64,000 nt of DNA. It comes from Sagittula salina (GTDB taxonomy: Bacteria > Pseudomonadota > Alphaproteobacteria > Rhodobacterales > Rhodobacteraceae). The DNA is taken from contig NZ_JAGISH010000013.1 in the NCBI RefSeq assembly GCF_017813235.1, forward strand, positions 30,028-94,027, given 5' to 3'. A program made the position numbers and the translations under genes. This document shows, in pieces, positions 9,343 through 18,862 of the stretch (the first letter of the stretch is position 1; each line of letters begins with the position of its first letter). The notes beneath the pieces were generated by a model that saw nothing but the letters and a program-made list of their open reading frames with translations, was not told where the DNA came from and searched no databases.

Positions 9343-11949
9343 ATGCGGCAAATGCGGCTCAGCGCCCTGCTACCCGCACGCGTGCACGACTTGCGCGCCC
9401 GTCTCGAACAGAAGATGGGCGGCTTTCGCGGCTACGTCGACGGCATCGCGGGACAGGAACTGATGGGCTGGGTGCAGGCCACCGCCGACCCGCGCCTGCG
9501 TCCCCGCGTCGGGGTCTTTGTCCAGGGCGCGCGGATCTGCGAGGTCAGCGCCAATATCTACCGCCAGGATCTGGAAGCCGCCGGGGTCGGCGACGGCCGC
9601 CACGGCTTTGCCGTGCCCCTGTCGGAGGAAATCATGCGGCTTGCCCGCGCCAATGGCGGCACGGTGGAGCTGCGGGTGCTGATGGGCGGCGGACACGACG
9701 CCCACCTCGGCCACCACCGCCTGTGCGAAACCGACGCCACCGGCCGCGTCCTGCCGGGCAGCGCGCTTCGAAAGCGGCTCTATGCCGGCCTCGACCTCAT
9801 GTCCCGCCTGTCAGAGGCCCCGCCCGCGCCCGCCATCGTCCCGCGCCCGCTGGGCCGCCACGCGGCGAAACTGTTCGGGGCTCATAACTACCTCGACCCG
9901 GGCCGTCCCCTGCCCGCGCCGATGTGCGCCTACACGGAATTCGTGCGTTACCGGAACCGGGTGGACCGCAGTTTTGACCCGAACCGCACCCCCAAGGACA
10001 TCGCGCATTTTCACAAGTTCTACCTTGGCGCCTATGCCCCCATGCGCCGCGGCCTGCGCGTGCCGCTGTCGCGCGATGCCATCGCCTGGGCCAACGAACC
10101 CGTCGTCATGCCGGGGGCGAAGCATCACCTGAGCCGCGCGGCATGGGCCTTCCTGCTGGAGGTGCAGCCGCTCTTGCAGTCGATGGACTTCAACAGCGAT
10201 GCCTGGTTCGCCTGGGCCTCCTACTGGTGGGCGGTGAACCAGTCGCAGACCATGGGCTGCGAGGATTGCCTCGTCACGCCCGACATGACACAGGCGCTCC
10301 TGCGCGTGCCCGACCCGTTCGAGGCCCGGCCCTGGCCGATCTCGGAATTCATGCTGCGCCAGCACGCCGAGACCCCGGAATTCGCCGAATTCTCGCTGGA
10401 GACGGAGGCTGGCCGCCGCGATCTGACCTGCGCGCTGATGATCCTTGCCGTGAACCGTCCCGACACGCTGCGCTACATCCCCGAAGACCTGCGCGAGGCG
10501 GTGCTGGCCCCCGTGCCCGCCCCCCTCGGCCCCCTGCGCTACCTGCGCGCGGAGGCGCCGCAGGCCCCGACGCTTCTGGCGGAGTTCTGCGCCGGTCTGG
10601 GTGCGCCGCAACCGGGGCTGACGCGGCAGGCCTATGCCGGCATCCTGCGCCACCGCGGCTTCGACCTCGATCGTATGGCCTTCGACACAGTCACCGCCGA
10701 AGGCCACCGGATCGAACTGGCCCGACTGCCCAAACCCTCCGAGCCGCCCGTCGACATCCAGGTCATCGGCCCGGCAAAGAAGGCCAGCGGACTGGGCCAG
10801 GCCACGCGGCTCTCCATCGCCATGCTCGAGGGTTTCGCGCGCGAAACGGGGCGCACGCTCAATGCCGTGGACTACAGCCTCGACAACCCCGCACCCGAAG
10901 GGTTCAACGCCGAACGCGATGTGTCGGACTACCGGCTGGCGCGGGTGAACCTCTTTCACATCAACGCGGAATCCCTGCCGCTGTCGGTGGCCTACCAGCC
11001 CGACGTGATGCAGGGGGCCTACAACATCGGCTATTTCTACTGGGAGCTCGACAGCCCCGCCGCCTGTCATCACCTGGCGATGGACCTTCTGGACGAAATC
11101 TGGGTGTCGACCGACTACGGCGTGTCGATCTACCAGCCGCATACCGCCAAGCCCGTGACCAACGTCGGCATGAGCTTCGAGGCCCTGCCGGAGATCGACG
11201 CGGGCCAGGCGCGAACTTTCCTCGAAGCGAAGGCCGGCATCGAAAAGTCTGCCGAAGGCGAGGGGCCGTTCATCTTCCTCACCACCTTCGACAGCTTTTC
11301 CTTTGTGCAGCGCAAGAACCCGCTGGGCGTGCTTTCGGCCTTCCGCAAGGCGTTCAAGGGCGTGGCCGACGTGCGGCTGGTCATCAAGACGCAGAACCGC
11401 GCCCGCGTCATGGACCCGGTGCAGATGAAGGTCTGGGATGCGGTGGACGCCATCCTGAAGGACGACGACCGCATCGTGCTGATCGACGAGACGATGAAAT
11501 ACACCGACCTGCTGAAGCTGAAGAAGGGTGCCGACGCCTATATCTCGCTGCACCGCTCCGAAGGCTGGGGGTTCGGCATGATCGAGGCGATGAACCTCGG
11601 CGTGCCGGTGCTGGCGACGGCGTTTTCCGGCAACATGGATTTCTGCGATGCCGACACCTGCTGGCTGGTGGATTACGAACTCACCCGGCTGAAGCCCGAC
11701 GACTACATCTTTGTCACGCCCGGCCAGACATGGGCGGAGCCCGACATCGACCACGCCGCCCGCCAGATGCGCGCGATGAAGGCCGACCCGCAGGAACTGT
11801 CCCGCCGGGCACAGGCCGCGCGGCGCCGGGTGCAGACGGAGTTTTCCGAGGACGCCATAGGCGCCCGCTACGCCGCCCGCCTGCGCGAGATCCTCGCCGG
11901 GCGTGACGGGCGGGAGCGGGACCGCACAGAGGAAAGGGCGCGCGCATGA
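9343..11949 (+). CDS. Large glycosyltransferase, GT4-like C-terminus
   Basis: 868 aa, starting one base after the gmd stop. Residues ~20-150 form a small domain (GFRGYVDGIAGQELMGWV) of unknown role. The middle part is helical and rich in Trp. From about residue 460 to 860 there is a GT-B fold: DIQVIGPAKKASGLGQATR matches the N-lobe glycine-rich loop, and the C-lobe has KKGADAYISLHRSEGWGFG followed by EAMNLGVPVLAT, the GT4 donor-binding signature. It probably adds a sugar to the polysaccharide from a nucleotide sugar; substrate unknown. An exact GTTTCGCGCGCGAAAC palindrome lies inside the gene at 10832. Confidence 0.78.
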   Translation: MRQMRLSALLPARVHDLRARLEQKMGGFRGYVDGIAGQELMGWVQATADPRLRPRVGVFVQGARICEVSANIYRQDLEAAGVGDGRHGFAVPLSEEIMRLARANGGTVELRVLMGGGHDAHLGHHRLCETDATGRVLPGSALRKRLYAGLDLMSRLSEAPPAPAIVPRPLGRHAAKLFGAHNYLDPGRPLPAPMCAYTEFVRYRNRVDRSFDPNRTPKDIAHFHKFYLGAYAPMRRGLRVPLSRDAIAWANEPVVMPGAKHHLSRAAWAFLLEVQPLLQSMDFNSDAWFAWASYWWAVNQSQTMGCEDCLVTPDMTQALLRVPDPFEARPWPISEFMLRQHAETPEFAEFSLETEAGRRDLTCALMILAVNRPDTLRYIPEDLREAVLAPVPAPLGPLRYLRAEAPQAPTLLAEFCAGLGAPQPGLTRQAYAGILRHRGFDLDRMAFDTVTAEGHRIELARLPKPSEPPVDIQVIGPAKKASGLGQATRLSIAMLEGFARETGRTLNAVDYSLDNPAPEGFNAERDVSDYRLARVNLFHINAESLPLSVAYQPDVMQGAYNIGYFYWELDSPAACHHLAMDLLDEIWVSTDYGVSIYQPHTAKPVTNVGMSFEALPEIDAGQARTFLEAKAGIEKSAEGEGPFIFLTTFDSFSFVQRKNPLGVLSAFRKAFKGVADVRLVIKTQNRARVMDPVQMKVWDAVDAILKDDDRIVLIDETMKYTDLLKLKKGADAYISLHRSEGWGFGMIEAMNLGVPVLATAFSGNMDFCDADTCWLVDYELTRLKPDDYIFVTPGQTWAEPDIDHAARQMRAMKADPQELSRRAQAARRRVQTEFSEDAIGARYAARLREILAGRDGRERDRTEERARA

Positions 11950-12884
11950 GCAACATGAGCAGCGTAAGCAGCATGAGCCCGGAGAGCCGCATCAGCGCGC
12001 AGTTCCCGCAAGTCACCTTCGCCCATGCCTCCGGGGTCAGCTGGCCGCGCAGCGGGCATCACCTGCTGGTGCGGCTGCTCACCGGCTACTTCGGCCCCGC
12101 CTTCGGCTATTGCGAGTTCTACAACGTCAAACCCTCGGTAAAGGACATCCCGCGTTGCTGCGGCCAGCGGCCCTGCGCCAATGCGAACCGCATCGCGCTG
12201 ACGAAGGATCACGACTTCGAGCTGAACACGCCGCAGATCCCCGGCCAGCGCTACCTCGTGCAGTACCGCGCCTTTGCGCCCTCGGTGGTGTCTAACTTCG
12301 AGCTCGCCGTGCGCAACGGCCGCGAGGACAGCGCCGCCAGCTTCCGGGTCTTCGTCTCCGCCGAGTTCAGCCGCTACCTCGGCTTCACCCAGCGCTGGGT
12401 CGACTCCGATTTCGCCCGCGCGGAGGGCATCCTGCGCGTGCTTTACGAGGATCTGGTGACCGATCCCTGCGGCGTCCTGTCCGAGGCCGCCGCCTACCTC
12501 GCCCCGGGCCATGAACCGGACACCGCCCGCATCCGCGCCGTGGTGCGCGAGGTCGATGCGCAGCGCGTCGCCGACCGCAAGATCGAGACGCTGGCCCGCG
12601 CCGGTGTCCACGCCAGTCGGCGGGTGGAGGATTTCCGCTACCACGACCCGGCGCTGTTCGCGCTGATCGAGGGGCTGCGCCTGCCGCGCGGCGTGGTGCA
12701 GGACGCCTTCCGCAGCCTGCTGGGCCGCGAACCGGCAGAGGACAACATGCTGCGCTTTCAGGCCTTCGAGACCCGCGCCGCGCTGGAGGACCACATCCGC
12801 GCCACCCCGGAATTCCTGCGCCGCCATGAGGCCCCGGAGGGGCGACACCGGGGCGCTCATCCGCTGCCCCGCCGCGCCTCCTGA
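11946..12884 (+). CDS. Sulfotransferase-like protein
   Basis: 312 aa. The start overlaps the previous stop (ATGA, 11946-11949), indicating translational coupling. SGVSWPRSGHHLLVRLL around residues 29-45 fits the 5'-PSB loop of PAPS sulfotransferases, and YEDLVTDPCGVLSEAA resembles the conserved region near the C-terminus of the domain (LxYEDL). The central part has several Cys residues (CCGQRPCANAN). The N-terminus is a low-complexity MSNMSSVSSMSPE. Together with the protein at 3414 it suggests a sulfated polymer. Possible alternative: a P-loop kinase, which I think less likely. Confidence 0.65.
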   Translation: MSNMSSVSSMSPESRISAQFPQVTFAHASGVSWPRSGHHLLVRLLTGYFGPAFGYCEFYNVKPSVKDIPRCCGQRPCANANRIALTKDHDFELNTPQIPGQRYLVQYRAFAPSVVSNFELAVRNGREDSAASFRVFVSAEFSRYLGFTQRWVDSDFARAEGILRVLYEDLVTDPCGVLSEAAAYLAPGHEPDTARIRAVVREVDAQRVADRKIETLARAGVHASRRVEDFRYHDPALFALIEGLRLPRGVVQDAFRSLLGREPAEDNMLRFQAFETRAALEDHIRATPEFLRRHEAPEGRHRGAHPLPRRAS

Positions 12885-12958
12885 TCCCTGCCCCCCCAAG
12901 AGCCTGCCCAAGCCCCCGCTCCCCAAGCCCCCGTTCAAGCCCCGTTCAAGGACCCGAC

Positions 12959-13948
12959 ATGCCCGCCACCGGCCACGCCCTGCACGAGGCGCTCTATCAC
13001 TACTATGCCACCTTCGACGCGGAGGCGGTGATCGACCGCCACGCCCTGCCCGAACCACCCGCGCCGACCCCCGGCACGCTGACCAACTTCATGGGGCTGA
13101 AGGTGCCGGTCTCCGTCTTCCCGCCGGTGCTGGACGCGCTGTCGGGCCAGCTGGAGGGGCGGCCCGATCCGGGCAACTGGCACGCCGACATCGCGGAATG
13201 GGCCGCCGCGCTGCACGCCGTCGAGGCGGCAGAGGGCCAGTTCACCGTGGTGGAGCTGGGCTGTGGCTGGGGCTGCTGGCTGATGAACACCGGGCTGGCG
13301 GCGCGCAGGCGCGGGCTGGCGCTGCGGCTGATCGGCATCGAAGGCTGCGCGCCGCATCTGGACCAGGCGCGCGCGGCACTGGCGCTCAACGGCTTTTCGC
13401 AGGATGATTTCCGCCTTGTGCATGGCGTGGCGGGGCCCAACACGGGTCGCGCGATCTTTCCGGCCGAGGACGCGCCGGGCTGGGGCGGGGCCGCGATCTT
13501 CGACGCGGACGCCGAGACACTGGCCCGGGCGGAGGCCGACGCGGCGGTGCAGGTGCTCGACTGTCATCCGCTGGGCGCGCTGTCGGAGGGGCAGCCCATC
13601 GACCTCCTGCACATCGACATCCAGGGGGCGGAGGCGGACTTCGTCGCGGGCAACATGGATGACATCGCCACCCACGTGCGCCGGGTGCTGATCGGCACCC
13701 ACAGCCGGGCCATCGAAGGCGCGCTGGAGGCGCATTTCCTTGCCGCCGGCTGGCAGCTGGAGATGGACCGCCCCGCCATCGCGCCGCCGCAGGGCGGCCG
13801 CCCGCAACTGGCCATCGACGGCGTGCAGATGTGGGCCAACCCCAACCCGGTGGGAGCCCACAACCCTGAGTCGAAGCTGGCGCGCAAACCCGCCGCCATG
13901 ATACCCAGGGAGCAGGGCATCATCAGAACGGTCGAGGCAAGCACATGA
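12959..13948 (+). CDS. FkbM-like SAM-dependent methyltransferase
   Basis: 329 aa. The SAM-binding motif I is VVELGCGWGCWL (about residue 97), the acidic end of strand 2 is IGIEG, and a later IDLLHIDIQGAE matches the HIDVEGxE motif typical of FkbM-type O-methyltransferases. It probably methylates a sugar hydroxyl of the polysaccharide. The spacer before it (12885-12958) is C-rich, with a short imperfect direct repeat (CCAAGCCCCCG). The stop overlaps the manC start. Substrate unknown. Confidence 0.72.
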   Translation: MPATGHALHEALYHYYATFDAEAVIDRHALPEPPAPTPGTLTNFMGLKVPVSVFPPVLDALSGQLEGRPDPGNWHADIAEWAAALHAVEAAEGQFTVVELGCGWGCWLMNTGLAARRRGLALRLIGIEGCAPHLDQARAALALNGFSQDDFRLVHGVAGPNTGRAIFPAEDAPGWGGAAIFDADAETLARAEADAAVQVLDCHPLGALSEGQPIDLLHIDIQGAEADFVAGNMDDIATHVRRVLIGTHSRAIEGALEAHFLAAGWQLEMDRPAIAPPQGGRPQLAIDGVQMWANPNPVGAHNPESKLARKPAAMIPREQGIIRTVEAST

Positions 13949-15354
13949 TCCATCCAGTCCTTCTTTGCGGCGGTTCCGGCACCCGGCTCTGGCCCCTGTC
14001 GCGGAAATCCTACCCCAAGCAATTCGCCGACCTGCTGGGCGAGGACAGCCTGTTTCAGGCCTCGGCGCGGCGCTTTGCCTGCGCTGGCTTCGCCGATCCG
14101 CTGGTGGTGACCGGCGATCCGTTCCGCTTCATCGTGACCGAGCAGCTCGACGCCGTGGGCATTCGCCCTGCTGGCATCCTGATCGAACCCGAGGGCCGCA
14201 ACACCGCCCCCGCCGCCTGCGCCGCCGCCATCGACGTGCTGGAACGCGACGCCGAAGGGATGGTGCTGCTGCTGCCCTCCGACCATGCGATCCCCGATGC
14301 GGACGCCTTCCGCGCCACCATCGCACAGGGCGTGGCGGCGGCGGAGTCCGGGCAGATCGTCACCTTCGGCATCAAACCCACGCGGGCGGAAACCGGCTAT
14401 GGCTGGCTGGAAACCGGAGCGGAGGCGCATGGCGCGCTGACGCTGGAACGTTTCATCGAGAAGCCCGACCAGGCGCGGGCGGAAACCCTCTTTGCCAATC
14501 CGCGCTACCTGTGGAACGCGGGCGTCTTCCTCGCGCGCGCCGACGTGCTGGTGCGCGCCTTCCAGACCCATGCGCCGGAAATCCTGAAGACCGTCGCCGC
14601 CGCGATGGAGGCGGCGAAGGAAGACCTCAGCTTTACCCGCATCGACCCCGCGCTCTGGGCGGCGGTGCCCGACGATTCCATCGACTTCGCCGTGATGGAG
14701 AAGGCGGGCAACCTCTCGGCGGTGCGCTTCGACGGGCACTGGTCCGACCTCGGCGGCTGGGAGGCGGTCTGGCTGGAATCCGGCAAGGACAGTGACGGCA
14801 ACGCGGTGTCCGACAATGCCACCGCGCTCGAGTGCCGCAACACGCTGCTGCGCGCCGAGGCCCCCGATCAGGAGCTGGTCGCCATCGGGCTGGAAAACGT
14901 GGTCGCCGTCGCCATGCGCGACGCGGTCATGGTGGCCGACATCTCCAAGGCGCAGAACGTGAAGACCGCCGTGAAGGTGCTGAAGGAACGCGGCGCCAAG
15001 CAGGCGCTGGAATTCCCCATCGACCACCGCCCCTGGGGCTGGTTCGAAACGCTGGTGCTGGCCGACCGTTTCCAGGTGAAGCGTATCCACGTGAACCCCG
15101 GCGCCGCCCTCAGCCTGCAGTCGCACCACCACCGGTCGGAACACTGGATCGTCGTGGCCGGCACCGCAAAGGTGACGGTGGACGACGACGTGAAGCTCGT
15201 GACGGAGAACCAGTCCGTCTACATCCCGCTTGGCGCCGTCCACCGGATGGAAAACCCCGGCAAGGTGCCCATGGTGCTGATCGAGGTGCAGACCGGCACC
15301 TACCTCGGGGAGGACGACATCGTCCGCTACGAGGACGTCTATTCCCGAAGCTGA
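13945..15354 (+). CDS. manC: Mannose-1-phosphate guanylyltransferase / mannose-6-phosphate isomerase
   Basis: Bifunctional type II enzyme of 469 aa, the normal size. The N-terminal nucleotidyltransferase domain (about 1-285) has the signature LCGGSGTRLWPLSRKSYPKQF and the FIEKPDQA sugar-binding motif. The C-terminal cupin (about 360-460) has QSHHHRSEHWIVVAG, the metal-binding phosphomannose isomerase site. Together they make GDP-mannose, which Gmd five genes upstream in the operon then converts. The start overlaps the previous stop by four bases (ATGA), so translation is coupled. Confidence 0.95.
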   Translation: MIHPVLLCGGSGTRLWPLSRKSYPKQFADLLGEDSLFQASARRFACAGFADPLVVTGDPFRFIVTEQLDAVGIRPAGILIEPEGRNTAPAACAAAIDVLERDAEGMVLLLPSDHAIPDADAFRATIAQGVAAAESGQIVTFGIKPTRAETGYGWLETGAEAHGALTLERFIEKPDQARAETLFANPRYLWNAGVFLARADVLVRAFQTHAPEILKTVAAAMEAAKEDLSFTRIDPALWAAVPDDSIDFAVMEKAGNLSAVRFDGHWSDLGGWEAVWLESGKDSDGNAVSDNATALECRNTLLRAEAPDQELVAIGLENVVAVAMRDAVMVADISKAQNVKTAVKVLKERGAKQALEFPIDHRPWGWFETLVLADRFQVKRIHVNPGAALSLQSHHHRSEHWIVVAGTAKVTVDDDVKLVTENQSVYIPLGAVHRMENPGKVPMVLIEVQTGTYLGEDDIVRYEDVYSRS

Positions 15355-15363
15355 AACCTCGGC

Positions 15364-15380
15364 GGAACAGGGCCTGTTTC
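15364..15380. repeat. GAAACAG-N3-CTGTTTC palindrome (one mismatch)
   Basis: GGAACAG GGC CTGTTTC lies between manC and the FkbM gene. It belongs to the same family as the sites at 6541, 31718, 33135 and 35384 (see findings). Confidence 0.6.
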
Positions 15381-15413
15381 CCCCTGTTTCTCCCCCACCC
15401 GAAAGGCAGGATC

Positions 15414-16322
15414 ATGAAGATCGACGTGGAATTCATCGAACACGAGGTGCTGGGACAGCGCGTGGTCTTCGCCCTCGATCGCGACAACCACGACTGGTAC
15501 TTTGAAACGGTGCGCAAGAAGCCCTTCCGCAACCCAGTGCATTACCACCTGCCGAAACTGCGCAGCGTGCTGGGGGAGGAGGGCTTTCGCTACGCCGACT
15601 TCGGCGCCAACATCGGCACCACCGCGCTGTTTGCGGCCGCCATGGGCGTGCCGACGCTGGCCATCGAGGCGGGCTCGGTGAACTATGCCCTGCTGCTGGA
15701 GGCGCAGCGCGCCAATGGCTTCGGCGCGCTTTTCCGGCCGGTCTATGTGGCCGCCTCCGACCGCATCGGCGTGGCGCAATTCGCGGAGAACAGCGCCTGG
15801 GGCGCGCTGTCGGAAAGCGGCAAGCAGACCTCGCGCGTGCCCACCGCCCCCATGGCGCAGATCCTCGGGATGAACGGCTTCGAGGCGGCGCAGGTCATCA
15901 AGGTCGACATCGAAGGGGCGGAACTGCAGGCGCTTTCGGGCTTCGAGGCCATCGCGGAGCGCGCCGGGGCCCCCGACCTGATCGTGGAATCGAACGAGGT
16001 CGCCTGCACCCGCTTCGGCTACACGCCGCAGGCGCTGTGGTCGCGGCTGATGGATCTGGGCTACGATGTCTGGCTGCTGGGCGGGCGGAACCTGACGCGG
16101 CTGACGCCGGAGGCGGTGCAGACCGCGGTGGTGGAGGATGTGCTGGCCACGAAACGCCCCGCCGCCTTCCTCTCCGGGCCGCTCGGCTACACGCTGGCGG
16201 ACTACGACGCGGGCGCGGCGCGGGCGCGGCTGGAGGGGCTGTCCCAAAGCGCCAGCGACGAGAAGACGCAAGGCTTCGTCTCCCGCCAGATGGCGCTGCT
16301 GGGGTCGGCCCGGGCGGCCTGA
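15414..16322 (+). CDS. FkbM family methyltransferase
   Basis: 302 aa. The motifs are YADFGANIGTTALFAA (SAM-binding motif I), LAIEAGSVNYALL (strand 2) and VIKVDIEGAELQALSGFE, the classic FkbM 'VDIEGxE' motif. The ATG at 15414 is chosen because AAGGCAGG precedes it and the fold begins there; the frame is open much further upstream but overlaps manC. Last gene of the gmd operon. It probably O-methylates a sugar of the polymer. The 59-base spacer before it carries the palindrome GGAACAG-GGC-CTGTTTC. Confidence 0.85.
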   Translation: MKIDVEFIEHEVLGQRVVFALDRDNHDWYFETVRKKPFRNPVHYHLPKLRSVLGEEGFRYADFGANIGTTALFAAAMGVPTLAIEAGSVNYALLLEAQRANGFGALFRPVYVAASDRIGVAQFAENSAWGALSESGKQTSRVPTAPMAQILGMNGFEAAQVIKVDIEGAELQALSGFEAIAERAGAPDLIVESNEVACTRFGYTPQALWSRLMDLGYDVWLLGGRNLTRLTPEAVQTAVVEDVLATKRPAAFLSGPLGYTLADYDAGAARARLEGLSQSASDEKTQGFVSRQMALLGSARAA

Positions 16323-16365
16323 ATCGCACTCCCAGCCGCACCCCCAGCCGCACTGGGCCCGAGGC

Positions 16366-17436
16366 TCAGAACCAGCGACCGACCGCGACCAGAGACACCG
16401 CCCGGCCGGTGGTCGACTGGAAGGAGAATCCGCAGACCTCGCCGGTGGTGGTGGTCGCCGCCCCCGCCACGGTCCAATGGGTGGTGGTGGCGTTCTGCCG
16501 CCCCGGCGTCAGCGCGGGAACGTTCGAAAACGCCCTGGGGTAGGTCCAGGTGGTCACGGAGGACCGGAACAGCGCCCCCGCCGCGGTGCTCACGCTCACG
16601 GTGAACTGGGGGCTCCAGCAGATCTGCGTGCCGTCCGCGAACCGCACCCAGTCACCGCCCGCGCCCGCACCGCGCTCGATCACCGCGCCGGTGGGGGTGC
16701 CGCCCGACTGGCCGACCGTGCCCAGCAGGTTGCCACGCCCATAAGCGTAATCCGCCCGCGCCAGCCGCCCCGCAGTCACATCCGTGGCCGAAGCCTGCAC
16801 CGCGGCCCCCGAGGCCACCCCCGTGGCCGGGTCGAGGCTCAGTGCCGTGGTCCATGCCGACCCGTTGGCCGAAACCTTGATGGCAAAACCGTCCGTCCCG
16901 GCCAGCCCCATTTCCGCCCGGCCCGACCAGTTGCTCTGGAACAGAAGGCTCGCGGTGTCGGAGACACCCGCCTTGTTGATCTTCAGCTGGTGGCCCGCGC
17001 CCTCGTGGGTCAGCAGCGTCGCGGGCGCGGTCACGCTGAGGCGGTTGGTGGCATCGGCGCTGGTGTTCACCCCCAGCGTCTCGGCCCTCAGCGCGCCCTC
17101 GCCGCTCTGCCATGCGCTGCCGTCGAAACGCGCCACCGCATCCTCGTCGAGCACGGTGGCGCGCCAGCCCGCCACGGGGGCATGAAAGGTCCATGCGCCC
17201 TGGTCTTTCACCGCGATCTCGTCCGCGTGGCCGGCCCAGTCGCCCGAGGCGCCCGCAGGCAACAGATAGCGGTCGCCATCCACGGCCGTCGGCGGTGGCG
17301 ACACCTCGCTGCGTGAGATCACCGCCAGCTGCACCGCGACGTCGAGCATCGCCAGCGCCGCATTATGGGTGACGTGTTTCTGCGCCTGGGCGGGCAGCAG
17401 GTAGGGCAGGGACAGCACGGCCGAGACGTCGGGCAT
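16366..17436 (-). CDS. DUF2793 phage-tail-like protein
   Basis: 356 aa. The N-terminus LSLPYLLPAQAQKHVTHNAAL matches the start of DUF2793 proteins, which occur in Rhodobacterales prophages and are thought to be tail or baseplate-associated. The middle contains GVNTSADATNRLSV followed by beta-rich Ala/Thr/Gly segments, as in tail-fibre proteins. The gene is isolated, convergent with the polysaccharide operon and close to repA. No other phage structural gene is visible, so it is a lone cargo or relic gene. Its function here is unknown; a carbohydrate-binding role would fit the context but is speculation. Confidence 0.75.
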   Translation of the reverse strand: MPDVSAVLSLPYLLPAQAQKHVTHNAALAMLDVAVQLAVISRSEVSPPPTAVDGDRYLLPAGASGDWAGHADEIAVKDQGAWTFHAPVAGWRATVLDEDAVARFDGSAWQSGEGALRAETLGVNTSADATNRLSVTAPATLLTHEGAGHQLKINKAGVSDTASLLFQSNWSGRAEMGLAGTDGFAIKVSANGSAWTTALSLDPATGVASGAAVQASATDVTAGRLARADYAYGRGNLLGTVGQSGGTPTGAVIERGAGAGGDWVRFADGTQICWSPQFTVSVSTAAGALFRSSVTTWTYPRAFSNVPALTPGRQNATTTHWTVAGAATTTTGEVCGFSFQSTTGRAVSLVAVGRWF

Positions 17437-17539
17437 GGCGGGAAACCTCCTGAAACGCGGGTCTGCGACAGGGGTATGTGCGGATCGTTAACAGCGCCTT
17501 GGACCACCGTGCGCTGCCGCGCGTGGCGAAGGGAGCATG

Positions 17540-17665
17540 GGGGCTCTGCCCCCGTCCCTGCGGGACTCCCCCGAGGTATTTCGAAACCGAAGAACCAAAG
17601 AAGGGCGCGCCCCCGCTTCTTTGGTTCGAAAATACCTCGGGGGGAGAGGCCGCAGGCCAAGGCGG
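17540..17665. repeat. Palindromic intergenic repeat next to repA
   Basis: Two inverted arms, CCCCCGAGGTATTTCGAAA on the left and TTCGAAAATACCTCGGGGGG on the right, flank a centre containing complementary CCAAAGAAG / CTTCTTTGG. A GGGGGCTCTGCCCCC hairpin precedes it. The same design occurs between parA and parB. It lies downstream of repA, where it could end transcription. Confidence 0.75.
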
Positions 17666-17686
17666 GCATGCTCTCAGCCGGACGCC

Positions 17687-18724
17687 TCACCCCTTCCGCT
17701 TGTCGATCCAGCCAAGGAAGGCCTTCGCCGGTGATTTCAGCGGCACCCGGCCCGAGGCGGCCCACCAAGCGCGCCACTCGGCCTCCAGCGCGTAGACATC
17801 CGCGCCCGGCGCACGCCTGCGCGCTTCCGCCATCACCTCCGCGCCCAGGGGGGGCAGATCGGGGCCGTCCTCGACCACGCCGCCCTTGCGGGCAAAGCGG
17901 ATCATGTCCCCCGGCTCCTCGCTCATCTCGTAGTCGGGCAGGTTGCCCTCGGCGATCATCTTGCGCATGGCGGCGCGGAAGACCCGCACCGGCGCGGCGC
18001 TGCCCGCCTTCTTGTGCAGCACCGCGACGGAAATCCGCCACCCCGCCTGCCGCCCGCAATGCTTGCGCGCCAGTTCGTAGACCCGCCGCTCCAGCGGTTT
18101 GCGCAGGCGGAAATAATCGCGCGAGAGCGTCAGGACCGAACGCGCCTCGACCGCGCGGAACAGCCAGTCCGACAGCGTGACCGAGACCGAGAGCATCCGC
18201 CCGCCCCCCCTCTTTCCGGCAGGCGAGCGGCGCACGATTTCCCATGCCTCGATCAGGCCGAAGCCGCGGGTGGTCTCGGTCCCGCCCGTCTCGATGTTCG
18301 TGGTGATGCGCGTGCCTGCCAGCCGCTCGAAGGCCTCCTTCAGCCGGGCGTAGGCATCGCCAGAGGTGTCGCGATTGGTCGCCACCAATAGGTCATGCGC
18401 GGTCAGCGTCAGCCTGCGGGTGATTGCCCGGCCCGCGTTCACCGCCGCCATCAGCTGGCTCACGCAATAGATCAGGATGTCCTTGTCGTGGATGGTCGCG
18501 CGCCCCCGGACCGAGGGCGTCACGGTGATCTCGGCGCCGTTGTGTTCGTAGCTCAGCACCCGCGTGTCGGGCTTTGTCGAGAGCGAGAAGATCGGATGCT
18601 CCATGGACGCCAGATCGCCCTTGGGGCTCGCGTCGAAGAAATCGCAAAGGAAGAAGTCGCTCCCCGAGGGGCTGGGCGGGCTGCCGGAATGCGGGAAAGT
18701 GCCCCCCGCTGTCGCGCTGGTCAT
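17687..18724 (-). CDS. repA: Plasmid replication initiator, RPA (RepA) family
   Basis: 345 aa, replication initiator protein A type (PF10134-like). Family-typical segments are EHPIFSLSTKPDTRVLSYEHNG, IHDKDILIYCVSQLMAA and FRLRKPLERRVYELARKHCG, all expected of the winged-helix DNA-binding region; the last 70 residues are more variable. It would bind iterons in the divergent gap and open the origin together with DnaA. It diverges from parA, the usual layout of RepA-type roseobacter plasmids. The first ~40 residues are low-complexity, so translation could start later (for example at the Met before EHPIFSL). This gene makes the window extrachromosomal rather than chromosomal. Confidence 0.9.
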   Translation of the reverse strand: MTSATAGGTFPHSGSPPSPSGSDFFLCDFFDASPKGDLASMEHPIFSLSTKPDTRVLSYEHNGAEITVTPSVRGRATIHDKDILIYCVSQLMAAVNAGRAITRRLTLTAHDLLVATNRDTSGDAYARLKEAFERLAGTRITTNIETGGTETTRGFGLIEAWEIVRRSPAGKRGGGRMLSVSVTLSDWLFRAVEARSVLTLSRDYFRLRKPLERRVYELARKHCGRQAGWRISVAVLHKKAGSAAPVRVFRAAMRKMIAEGNLPDYEMSEEPGDMIRFARKGGVVEDGPDLPPLGAEVMAEARRRAPGADVYALEAEWRAWWAASGRVPLKSPAKAFLGWIDKRKG

Positions 18725-18808
18725 GGATCTGCCTGTTCACTGCCTGCCCCCCTGTTGTCGTTCCGGTTGCTCCGGAATCGGTTTCGGGGGTTCAGTGACA
18801 CCCTAAAG

Positions 18809-18817
18809 TTATCCACA
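18809..18817 (+). promoter_or_regulatory. DnaA box
   Basis: TTATCCACA, an exact match to the DnaA-box consensus, is located 49 bases before the first iteron. Confidence 0.75.
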
Positions 18818-18862
18818 GTCCGCGTCTACGCCCCGCCCGATCCCGGACCCGGCTTTTCGGGG

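Noticed and set aside
9811..11754. Minus-strand open frame of about 650 codons opposite the large glycosyltransferase
   Set aside because: Shadow frame without motifs; the plus-strand frame has the GT4 signature.
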